From Deltaproteobacteria bacterium UBA5756 (lineage in GTDB: Bacteria > Desulfobacterota > Syntrophorhabdia > Syntrophorhabdales > Syntrophorhabdaceae): a stretch of DNA of 5,142 nt. The notes under the pieces are model-generated. The model ran no database searches. It saw only the letters and a list, made by a program, of their open reading frames with translations, and was not told the DNA's origin. Made by a program: the position numbers and the translations under genes. The DNA lies in NCBI GenBank assembly GCA_002418985.1, contig DIFE01000067.1, positions 1-5,142 of the forward strand, written 5' to 3'. This document shows, in pieces, positions 1-5,142 of the stretch; the first letter of the stretch is position 1; every line of letters starts with the position of its first letter.

Positions 1-15
1 TTGTTTTGGACAGAT

Positions 16-43
16 GTGACCTATAACCCATTACCTATTACCT
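16..43. repeat. Four tandem 7-bp repeats
   Basis: Four consecutive heptamers read GTGACCT, ATAACCC, ATTACCT, ATTACCT, with the pattern RTNACCY. The last two are identical and the first two diverge. The array lies just upstream of the tRNA promoter and may be the edge of a longer array or an intergenic repeat family. No function can be assigned from the sequence. The array is short, so chance is not excluded. Confidence 0.5.
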
Positions 44-50
44 CTTTCTC

Positions 51-79
51 TTGCTTTCGTTTCCCTTTTCTTCTAAAAT
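51..79 (+). promoter_or_regulatory. Sigma70-type promoter of the tRNA-Gly gene
   Basis: A -35 element TTGCTT (51-56) and a -10 element TAAAAT (74-79, five of six consensus matches) are separated by exactly 17 nt. Transcription would start near 86, giving a 3-4 nt leader before the mature tRNA at 90, which is plausible for a tRNA gene. A perfect TATAAT at 80-85 is also present, but it would place the start inside the tRNA and has no good -35. The call is by inspection only. Confidence 0.55.
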
Positions 80-89
80 TATAATCGGT

Positions 90-165
90 GCGGGCGTAAC
101 TCAGCTGGTAGAGTGCAAGCTTCCCAAGCTTGATGCCGCGGGTTCGAGCCCCGTCGCCCGCTCCA
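90..165 (+). tRNA. tRNA-Gly, anticodon CCC, with encoded CCA
   Basis: A full cloverleaf can be drawn. The acceptor stem is GCGGGCG (90-96) with CGCCCGC (155-161). The D stem is ACTC (99-102) with GAGT (111-114), around a GGT-containing loop. The anticodon stem is CAAGC (116-120) with GCTTG (128-132), and loop TTCCCAA gives anticodon CCC at 123-125. The variable loop has 5 nt. The T arm has loop TTCGAGC (143-149) and one G-T pair at the stem base. T162 is the discriminator, as usual for bacterial tRNA-Gly, and CCA is encoded at 163-165. It decodes GGG and closely resembles the E. coli CCC glycine tRNA as I recall it. No T-tract terminator follows, so the transcript may run into the next gene. 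Confidence 0.96.
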
Positions 166-186
166 TTTCTCCTGCCCCCCATATTC

Positions 187-215
187 TTGACATTCGAAGT
201 GCCTCCAGTTATCCT
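187..215 (+). promoter_or_regulatory. Sigma70-type promoter of the PPC-domain gene
   Basis: A perfect TTGACA (187-192) is followed after 17 nt by TATCCT (210-215, four of six consensus matches). Transcription would start near 222, giving a leader of roughly 60-70 nt before the downstream coding region. The site lies in the spacer after the tRNA, so the protein gene can be transcribed independently of it. It also argues against a protein start upstream of about 222. Confidence 0.55.
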
Positions 216-224
216 TGCGGCAGG

Positions 225-239
225 ATGTTCGCGGAACAT
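225..239. promoter_or_regulatory. Inverted repeat at the predicted transcription start (operator or leader hairpin)
   Basis: ATGTTC and GAACAT form a perfect 6-bp inverted repeat around a 3-nt centre GCG. It starts about 3 nt after the predicted transcription start of the 187-215 promoter. That position suits a repressor operator, or a small stem-loop in the 5' leader. The half-sites GTTC/GAAC superficially resemble parts of LexA-type boxes, but orientation and spacing do not match the known Gram-positive LexA site. No regulator is assigned. Confidence 0.35.
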
Positions 240-262
240 ATCGTACCTTACCCGTATCGTGG

Positions 263-271
263 AAAAGGAGG
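263..271 (+). promoter_or_regulatory. Strong Shine-Dalgarno sequence with unusual spacing
   Basis: AAAAGGAGG (263-271) is a near-perfect ribosome binding site. The first ATG in the signal-peptide frame (291) is 19 nt downstream, which is too far for normal initiation. An in-frame CTG at 279 sits at the ideal 7-nt spacing. No ATG, GTG or TTG in this frame lies at a suitable distance. The site therefore leaves open whether translation starts at the rare codon CTG (279) or at ATG (291). Confidence 0.5.
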
Positions 272-290
272 CCTTCTTCTGAGAGCTTTT

Positions 291-1421
291 ATGCGTTCTT
301 TTTTGATTCTTGCCGCTGTCGCCATCGTTTGCTCCCTGGCGGCCAATCCTGTCCGCGGGCAGATCACCGCCGAGGTTCTGCCGCTCAATACGCTTGTAGC
401 GGTAAGGGTGCCCGACGTACCCCTCGACAGAAAGACAGCCCCCAGGAAGCTGCTGGCCCGGTGTTCCTATGAAAGCCAAAGGGTGCCGGACTATGTGAAG
501 GTTGCCCGGTTCATGGTCGCCCCCGGACAGAAGTATACGCTCTACGATTGCCACCCGGCGCCGGCGGACGGCACAAGAATCTCGGTCTATCTCGATGGCG
601 ATACGCCGCTTACCAACTACACTGCGTCCTACGGGAGATCGGAGGGTTTTACGCGGTCTTTTGTAACACGATTCCAGCAGCCGTGGCCCATAGTGCGCGG
701 CGAGCAGGCATCATGCGACCTTGTCCGCTACAACATCACCATCGCGCCGCAGAGCGAACACAATAGCCTCTATGTTACCTTCGTCTCCAACAAACCCGGG
801 GTTTCGACGAGGATAATGCTGAAGACCCCGGCGGACAGCGACGACAACGTGAAGAAATCCGCCAAAAGGTCATGGGGAGATGTAAAGAGCGCCCCTTTCC
901 TCCTTACGAACATACCTGGCGAATCGCCGGTGACGGCAAAACCGCCGGTTACGCCCCCGGGCCCGACAGGAGGCCAGGTTTCCGGCATCCCGCCGGTACC
1001 GGGCAATGCTGCGTCGACACCGGTTGTTCCGCCCCTTCCTCCTCAACCGAATACACCCCGGGGGATTGTAGCGGAGGCCCCCGCAACCTCGGCCGGCGCA
1101 ACGGTCATCCCGTACAACTCAACAGTACGGGCCTACATCAACAGGTCCGACTATGATACCTTCCGTTTCGACTTCACCGGCGGCCGGATGCTCATCGCCT
1201 CACGGGGAGGACTCGACATCGTGGCGGACCTCTGGGACGCAAAAGGCAACAGGCTCGCCCGCGACGGACAGGATACAAAGAAGGATTTTGTCATTGAGGC
1301 AAACCTCCCGGCGGGCACCTATTACATCCAGGTCAGGTTCATGTATCACGGCGGAGAGGGCCCCTATACGCTCATTCTCGGCGATGGGAGCGGACCCGTC
1401 CTGACAGAGGCGAACAAGTAG
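291..1421 (+). CDS. Secreted protein with proline-rich linker and C-terminal PPC-like domain
   Basis: I do not recognise the whole protein. From ATG 291 it has 376 residues. Residues 1-23 form a signal peptide: MR, then a hydrophobic core of about 15 residues, with likely cleavage after Val-Arg-Gly. Residues about 24-210 are an unidentified, probably beta-rich domain with three cysteines (58, 87, 142). Residues 213-256 are a linker with 16 prolines. Residues about 272-366 resemble a bacterial pre-peptidase C-terminal (PPC) domain: a YDTFRFDF strand, DIVADLWDAKGNRLA, then LPAGTYYIQVR and a final YTLIL strand. PPC domains usually accompany secreted enzymes or binding modules, but no protease motif is visible, so a periplasmic or surface binding role is an inference. 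The frame stays open upstream to 51 through the tRNA, but that part is not coding. A CTG start at 279 would add four residues. The next gene follows after 35 bp. Confidence 0.85.
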   Translation: MRSFLILAAVAIVCSLAANPVRGQITAEVLPLNTLVAVRVPDVPLDRKTAPRKLLARCSYESQRVPDYVKVARFMVAPGQKYTLYDCHPAPADGTRISVYLDGDTPLTNYTASYGRSEGFTRSFVTRFQQPWPIVRGEQASCDLVRYNITIAPQSEHNSLYVTFVSNKPGVSTRIMLKTPADSDDNVKKSAKRSWGDVKSAPFLLTNIPGESPVTAKPPVTPPGPTGGQVSGIPPVPGNAASTPVVPPLPPQPNTPRGIVAEAPATSAGATVIPYNSTVRAYINRSDYDTFRFDFTGGRMLIASRGGLDIVADLWDAKGNRLARDGQDTKKDFVIEANLPAGTYYIQVRFMYHGGEGPYTLILGDGSGPVLTEANK

Positions 1422-1456
1422 GATGACCTGCGTACGCAACGCCGAGGAATGGCTCT

Positions 1457-2200
1457 TTGGTGGATAACCCCTTGAAAAAACAGAACAGGAAAAGAGGGAT
1501 GGTAGGCGCGGCGGACCTCGTGGTAAAAGCCGGCGTCGTGGTTGCCGTGGGCCTTATCGCCATATTCCGGTCCGACATACTGACGGTTTTTTTCACCTTT
1601 CCCATCGCCGGCATCGTGAAGGTCTATCACTTCCTCTGGGCTCTCGCCGTATTCATACTCATAAAGCGCATGTTCCCCGGGTTCAACAAAAAGATCTCTT
1701 CGAGAAAGATATTCCGGCGCTTTTACCGGGAGGCCGACGGTATTACCCCCGCAAGGAACGAAAAACTCCGTTCCCTGAAGGCGAAAACCGACCGCGGCGC
1801 CTGGAAGTCCGCCTTCTACTGGCTCCTTCTTCTCGGCGACATAGCCCTGTGGCGCATGGTCGGCATGCTGAGCGATACCTGGATCTACATCATCGTGCTC
1901 TTTTTCGTCTTTATGGACCAGTTCTGCGTGAGCGTCTTCTGTCCTTTCAAGTGGCTTGCTCACGGCAAGTGCTGCAGTACCTGCCGAATCAACAACTGGG
2001 GCTACATCATGGCCTTTTCGCCTCTCATCTTTATCCAGTCCTTCTGGACATGGTCCATTGTGGCCTTTTCCATCATCATCGTCATTCAGTGGGAGTACCT
2101 CTATTACCGGTATCCCGAGAGGTTCTTTGAAACCCATAACGCCTCTCTGATGTGCAGGAACTGCGTTACGGAGTGCACGGGAAGAAGAAAATTACGTTGA
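1457..2200 (+). CDS. Polytopic membrane protein with clustered cysteines, function unknown
   Basis: This protein (247 residues from TTG 1457) has about five or six membrane segments: near residues 20-37, 41-70 (one or two), 117-135, 141-162 and 181-213. A basic stretch near 78-115 is probably cytoplasmic. The notable feature is cysteine: C157-X4-C162 at the end of one membrane segment, C172-C173-X2-C176 in the following short loop, and a tail motif C233-X2-C236-X3-C240. These could bind a metal or Fe-S centre or form redox disulfides, all facing the same membrane side. I recall similar unnamed proteins in anaerobes but cannot name the family. The start is uncertain. TTG 1457 follows GAGGA (1444-1448) by 8 nt, GTG 1460 is possible, and ATG 1499 (Met15) has its own AGGA at 1487-1490 with 8-nt spacing. 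All options keep the membrane part intact. No terminator follows the stop codon. Confidence 0.82.
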   Translation: MVDNPLKKQNRKRGMVGAADLVVKAGVVVAVGLIAIFRSDILTVFFTFPIAGIVKVYHFLWALAVFILIKRMFPGFNKKISSRKIFRRFYREADGITPARNEKLRSLKAKTDRGAWKSAFYWLLLLGDIALWRMVGMLSDTWIYIIVLFFVFMDQFCVSVFCPFKWLAHGKCCSTCRINNWGYIMAFSPLIFIQSFWTWSIVAFSIIIVIQWEYLYYRYPERFFETHNASLMCRNCVTECTGRRKLR

Positions 2201-2225
2201 ATATTGCCGGTGGATTCCTTACAAT
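2197..2225 (+). promoter_or_regulatory. Sigma70-type promoter of the trxB-like operon
   Basis: TTGAAT (2197-2202, overlapping the preceding stop codon) and TACAAT (2220-2225, five of six consensus matches) are separated by 17 nt. Transcription would start near 2232 and give a leader of about 54 nt before the flavoenzyme gene. This suggests the downstream cluster has its own promoter, although read-through from the membrane-protein gene is also possible because no clear terminator is seen. Confidence 0.55.
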
Positions 2226-2243
2226 GAAAAACACTGAAGAGGG

Positions 2244-2264
2244 CCGCCGGGATAAAGCCGGCGG
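2244..2264 (+). other. GC-rich stem-loop in the leader of the trxB-like gene
   Basis: CCGCCGG (2244-2250) pairs perfectly with CCGGCGG (2258-2264) around the 7-nt loop GATAAAG. The stem is all G-C and ends 6 nt before the GGGAGG ribosome binding site (2271-2276). No T-tract follows, so it is not a typical intrinsic terminator. It may stabilise the 5' end, affect ribosome access, or mark the end of the upstream transcript. Confidence 0.5.
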
Positions 2265-2285
2265 ATATTCGGGAGGTTCTTCAAC

Positions 2286-3215
2286 ATGTCTGAACAATAC
2301 GAAGCGATCGTAATCGGCGGCGGCCCCGCGGGGCTGACAGCCGGTCTCTATCTGATGCGCGGCGGCATAAAGACGGTGCTTCTCGAAAAGGTTCTTCCGG
2401 GCGGAGCACCTCTCAACACCGGGCGCGTGGAGAATTACCCCGGTTTTCCCGAGGGCATATCGGGGAGGGAACTTATGGAAAGGTTCGCGGCCCATGCGAA
2501 GGCCTTCGGACTTCCCGTCAGGGAATTTTCCGAGGTACAAACCGTGTCCCTCGAGGGAACACGGTTCACGGTAACGGTGAACGACGCGACATTCGACACA
2601 GCCGGCGTCATCGTCGCGAGCGGCACCGAGCCGGCAAAGATGGGAATCCCGGGAGAGAACGAACTCATTGGCCGCGGCATCTCCTATTGTGCCACGTGCG
2701 ACGGTATGTTCTTCAAGGACCTCGAGGTTGCCGTCATCGGCGGCGGTGATTCGGCCATAGAAGAAGCTCTGTCGCTGGCCAATATCGTTAAAAAAGTTTA
2801 CGTGATACACCGCAGGGACAGTTTGAGGGCGCAAAAGATCCTCCAGGAGCGGGCATTCCGCAACCCGAAAATGGAATTTCTCTGGAACAGGCGGCCCGTC
2901 GAGATAGCCGGTAAAAGCCAGGTAGAGAGCCTCGTCATCGAGGATACCAAGACGGGTCGGATAGAAGATCTGCCTGTAAGCGGCGTTTTTGTCTACGTAG
3001 GCTACCGGCCTGATACAGGTTTTCTCGGAGACCTTGTCCAACGCGATCCGGCCGGCTTTATTATCACCGATGAAGGGCTTGCCACTAAAACACCCGGGCT
3101 CTACGCCGCCGGAGATATCAGGAAGAAAACCCTCCGGCAGATCTCCACGGCCGTCGGCGATGGGGCACAAGCGGCGGTGAGCCTGGAACGCTACGTCCTC
3201 GGAGCCGACCGGTAG
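2286..3215 (+). CDS. trxB: Thioredoxin-disulfide reductase family flavoenzyme
   Basis: This cytoplasmic FAD enzyme (309 residues, usual family length) should move electrons from NADPH to thioredoxin or a related disulfide protein. Motifs appear in the expected order. The FAD Rossmann motif is GGGPAG (11-16). The ENYPGFP segment is at 49-55. The redox-active C135-A-T-C138 is followed by DG. The NADPH motif GGGDSA (152-157) and the phosphate-binding HRRD with RA (175-182) point to NADPH. The C-terminal FAD motif AAGDIR (274-279) is followed by a typical LRQISTAVGDGA segment. One difference is GGAPLNT (39-45), where many family members have GGQ; this is probably lineage variation. The ATG start follows GGGAGG (2271-2276) by 9 nt. 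No thioredoxin gene is in the window, so the partner is unknown. The eight-cysteine membrane protein lies just upstream and the amidase-like gene starts 41 bp downstream. Confidence 0.95.
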   Translation: MSEQYEAIVIGGGPAGLTAGLYLMRGGIKTVLLEKVLPGGAPLNTGRVENYPGFPEGISGRELMERFAAHAKAFGLPVREFSEVQTVSLEGTRFTVTVNDATFDTAGVIVASGTEPAKMGIPGENELIGRGISYCATCDGMFFKDLEVAVIGGGDSAIEEALSLANIVKKVYVIHRRDSLRAQKILQERAFRNPKMEFLWNRRPVEIAGKSQVESLVIEDTKTGRIEDLPVSGVFVYVGYRPDTGFLGDLVQRDPAGFIITDEGLATKTPGLYAAGDIRKKTLRQISTAVGDGAQAAVSLERYVLGADR

Positions 3216-3256
3216 CCCCCATGCAACTCTACGCGGCAGGAAAACAGTCCTCATCT

Positions 3257-3853
3257 ATGAGCAGAATTCTCTTGTGTTTCACCCTTCTTTTTCTTTTGTC
3301 ATGCACTGAGCCCTGCCTGTGCGCAGCGGAACATATCATCGTGTCCCGCGCGGGGGTCAAGGATGACTCGATGTGGAACGCCTTCAAAAGACACCTGACC
3401 GGCAAGGGGCTGACGGTAAGCGTCTACGACTCCCCGGAATCGATGGAAAAACAGGTGGAGACAGCGAACAGGGTGAACAGGGAAAAGGCCGTATTCATGC
3501 TCGTCGTGGAGCTTGTTCCATCGGAGCGCTCCGACGCTTTCGTTGCCGTCAGTGACGCCAGGAAAGGTAAAGGCCTCATATTGAACGCCGACGAGGTGCC
3601 GGGATCGTACATTGCTCAATCAATGGAGCTTGGCTCGTCGATTGCCGCGCAATTCCAGAGAAAAGTCAAGCCTGTCTCCCTTTTCGCGCTTCTCGGGATA
3701 GATATGCCGGGGGTATTCGTCAGGCTCGAAGTTCCGAAGGGAAAACCCGCCGAAGCCTTCGATAAGCTATATGACGGAATGCTGAACTATATGAAAAGAG
3801 GTAACAAGAATGAGAGAGAACTCAAGGGCGAGCGACGAAATACGCCGCCTTAG
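3257..3853 (+). CDS. Exported amidase_3-like protein lacking catalytic residues
   Basis: The protein has 198 residues from ATG 3257. Residues 1-22 form an export signal. LLSC at 13-16 could be a lipobox, making it a lipoprotein anchored at Cys16; cleavage near Cys22-Ala-Ala24 is the alternative. The rest follows the order of an amidase_3 (N-acetylmuramoyl-L-alanine amidase) fold: a first strand HIIVS (26-30), a helix with KRHLTGKGLTVSVYD (44-58), ETANRVN before a buried strand (68-84), and near the end LGIDMPGVFVRLEV (146-159), recalling the NTxMPAVLVEVGF segment. The zinc and catalytic residues are missing: no DPGHGG motif, no SIHAN, and Arg156 where the catalytic Glu is expected. It may bind cell wall or partners without cleaving. 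An upstream ATG (3221) lacks a ribosome binding site and would put polar residues before the signal; ATG 3257 has only a distant AGGA (3238-3241). The 3' end overlaps rph by 44 nt in another frame. The family match is from recall. Confidence 0.8.
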   Translation: MSRILLCFTLLFLLSCTEPCLCAAEHIIVSRAGVKDDSMWNAFKRHLTGKGLTVSVYDSPESMEKQVETANRVNREKAVFMLVVELVPSERSDAFVAVSDARKGKGLILNADEVPGSYIAQSMELGSSIAAQFQRKVKPVSLFALLGIDMPGVFVRLEVPKGKPAEAFDKLYDGMLNYMKRGNKNERELKGERRNTPP

Positions 3854-4538
3854 AATCGAAAAAAGTTTTCTGCGGTATCCCGAGGGTTCCGTGCTCGTGG
3901 AGATGGGCGCCACAAAAGTCATTTGCGGCGTAAGCATCGAAGAGAAAGTCCCTCCTTTCCTGAAAAACACCGGTAAGGGCTGGCTTACCGCGGAGTATTC
4001 AATGCTGCCCCGCGCCACCCACAACAGGTCGATGCGGGAATCGGTTTCGGGACGCATCGGCGGGCGGACGCATGAAATCCAGCGGCTCATCGGAAGGGCG
4101 CTTCGCGCCATCGTCAATCTCGACATCATCGGTGATCGGACCATATGGGTAGACTGCGACGTCATACAGGCGGACGGCGGTACGAGGACGGCAAGCATCA
4201 CCGGCGGTTATGTCGCCCTCGTTGAGGCCCTGTGGGGGATGAAGCGGCGCGGTATGATAGATAAAGTACCGCTCAAGGACAGCGTGGCCGCCATAAGCGT
4301 CGGTATCGTCAATGGCGAAATCGCCCTCGATCTTTCCTATGAGGAAGATTCCAAGGCCGAGGTGGACATGAACTTCATCATGACGGGGAAAGGTCAGCTC
4401 ATCGAGGTCCAGGGAACAGCCGAGAAAAAACCTTTCACGAAAGAGCAGTTCGATGTCATGTACACCTACGCCCTGAAGGCCATAGGAGAGATAACGAGGC
4501 AGCAGAAGGCAACCCTCGGCCCCCTGTTCCCTGCATGA
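3810..4538 (+). CDS. rph: Ribonuclease PH
   Basis: RNase PH is a phosphate-dependent 3'-5' exoribonuclease that trims tRNA precursors down to the CCA end and forms a hexameric ring in the cytoplasm. The 242-residue length is typical. The signature motifs are present: EGSVLVEMG (25-33), SIEEKVPPFLK (42-52), WLTAEYSMLPR (58-68), GGRTHEIQRLIGRALRA (84-100) with the conserved Arg86, DCDVIQADGGTRTASITG (115-132) forming the phosphate-binding site, and LDLSYEEDSKAEVDMN (173-188), whose Asp180 and Asp186 match the catalytic metal-binding aspartates. The ATG start has AGAGG (3797-3801) at 8-nt spacing. The first 44 nt lie inside the previous gene, and the stop overlaps the next start as ATGA, so translation is probably coupled across all three genes. 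Nothing suggests loss of activity. Confidence 0.97.
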   Translation: MRENSRASDEIRRLRIEKSFLRYPEGSVLVEMGATKVICGVSIEEKVPPFLKNTGKGWLTAEYSMLPRATHNRSMRESVSGRIGGRTHEIQRLIGRALRAIVNLDIIGDRTIWVDCDVIQADGGTRTASITGGYVALVEALWGMKRRGMIDKVPLKDSVAAISVGIVNGEIALDLSYEEDSKAEVDMNFIMTGKGQLIEVQGTAEKKPFTKEQFDVMYTYALKAIGEITRQQKATLGPLFPA

Positions 4539-5142
4539 AAGACGTCATTATCGCCACGACGAACGGGGGAAAGGTCGAAGAAATTCGCCGCCTCCTCTGC
4601 GACCAATTTGATGAAATCCATTCCCTCCTCGATTTTCAGGATGAGATCATTGTTAATGAGGACAGTCCCTATTATGCCGAGAACGCGATGAAAAAGGCAC
4701 GAAAAGTCGGCGACCATTTCGGCGTGCCGGCCCTTGCCGACGATTCGGGCCTTGAGGTTGCGGCCCTCGGAGGAAGGCCCGGCATCCATTCCTCCCGGTA
4801 CGGCAGGAACGACGAGGAGCGTATAGGCCGTCTTCTGAAGGAACTTGAGGGCATACCCTGGGAGGCGCGAAGGGCAACCTTCAAAGCCTACGTTGCCCTG
4901 TACCTGCCCCGGAAGGACCGCTGCTACGTTTTTTACGGCGAGCTGAAAGGATACATCGGCTTCGAAAGACATGGCTCCGGCGGTTTCGGGTACGACCCCG
5001 TTTTCTACTCACCGGAACTCGACACATACCTGGCCGAACTCTCGACGGAAGAGAAGAACACCCTGAGCCATCGCGGGAAAGCCATCGCGGCATTGAAGAG
5101 ATTTATCGGAAATAAAAAGGGATTAGCGACACCCGCCCCTTC
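4535..5142 (+). CDS. rdgB: XTP/dITP pyrophosphatase (RdgB/HAM1), 3' end cut by window
   Basis: This cytoplasmic house-cleaning enzyme hydrolyses dITP, ITP and XTP to monophosphate and pyrophosphate, keeping deaminated purines out of DNA and RNA. The reading frame is open for 202 codons to the window edge. Since the family is usually about 195-205 residues, only the last few are probably missing. Motifs seen: IIATTNGGKVEEI (5-17) binding the nucleotide phosphates, YAENAMKKA (47-55), LADDSGLEVAALGGRPGIHSSRYG (67-90) with the catalytic Asp69, GSGGFGYDPVFY (147-158) and LSTEEKNTLSHRGKA (169-183) recognising the base. The start ATG shares four bases (ATGA, 4535-4538) with the rph stop codon. There is no strong ribosome binding site, so it depends on translational coupling to rph. 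The rph-rdgB pair is common in several bacterial lineages. Confidence 0.95.
   Translation, partial: MKDVIIATTNGGKVEEIRRLLCDQFDEIHSLLDFQDEIIVNEDSPYYAENAMKKARKVGDHFGVPALADDSGLEVAALGGRPGIHSSRYGRNDEERIGRLLKELEGIPWEARRATFKAYVALYLPRKDRCYVFYGELKGYIGFERHGSGGFGYDPVFYSPELDTYLAELSTEEKNTLSHRGKAIAALKRFIGNKKGLATPAP

Noticed and set aside
80..85. Perfect TATAAT just before the tRNA
   Set aside because: Transcription would begin about 2 nt inside the mature tRNA and no good -35 is correctly spaced. The TTGCTT-17-TAAAAT pair explains the gene better.
51..290. Upstream extension of the first protein frame through the tRNA gene
   Set aside because: It would translate the tRNA and the promoter, and the signal peptide would be internal. 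A start at 279 or 291 fits much better.
1429..1438. 10-bp palindrome TGCGTACGCA between the first two protein genes
   Set aside because: It is short, with no loop and no T-tract, so it is not a terminator. An operator is possible, but nothing else supports it.
1364..2137. Minus-strand open frame (257 codons) opposite the membrane-protein gene
   Set aside because: Its translation is highly charged, without domain or signal features, while the + strand frame encodes clear membrane helices and cysteine motifs.
2224..2313. Small open frame (29 codons) in the leader of the trxB-like gene
   Set aside because: It has no ribosome binding site, its start overlaps the -10 element so it would precede the predicted transcript start, and its sequence shows no leader-peptide pattern such as repeated regulatory codons.
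2166..3254. Long open frame (362 codons) on the minus strand across the trxB-like gene
   Set aside because: It lies opposite a gene with full motif support, and its translation shows no recognisable domain. Such antisense frames are expected opposite GC-rich coding sequence.

Overview
This window is a compact bacterial chromosomal segment with moderately high GC. Everything supportable lies on the + strand: one tRNA gene and six protein genes, the last cut by the right edge. Nothing looks like a mobile element, phage or CRISPR array. Gene style and order suggest a Gram-negative anaerobe, possibly Desulfobacterota (Syntrophorhabdus- or Geobacter-like). That placement is an impression from recall, not a result.

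Left part (1-290): four tandem heptamers (16-43), a sigma70-like promoter (51-79) and a tRNA-Gly with anticodon CCC and encoded CCA (90-165). A second strong promoter-like pair (187-215) and a 15-bp inverted repeat (225-239) lead into the first protein gene.

Middle part (291-2200): a secreted protein with an unrecognised N-terminal domain, a proline-rich linker and a C-terminal PPC-like beta domain. After 35 bp comes an integral membrane protein of unknown function with eight clustered cysteines.

Right part (2201-5142): a separate promoter and a GC-rich leader hairpin precede what looks like a four-gene operon. Its genes are a thioredoxin-reductase family flavoenzyme (CATC active site), a small exported protein resembling an N-acetylmuramoyl-L-alanine amidase without its zinc ligands, RNase PH (rph), and the RdgB/HAM1 XTP/dITP pyrophosphatase. 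The last three are packed by overlaps of 44 and 4 nt. The pair rph-rdgB joins tRNA 3'-end maturation to nucleotide-pool sanitation. In several lineages a cell-wall or GerM-type gene sits just upstream, and the amidase-like gene takes that place here.

The best candidates for new biology are the cysteine-cluster membrane protein beside a disulfide reductase, the apparently dead amidase-like protein, and the unusual start region of the PPC protein. No clear defence system or other complete novel system is visible.
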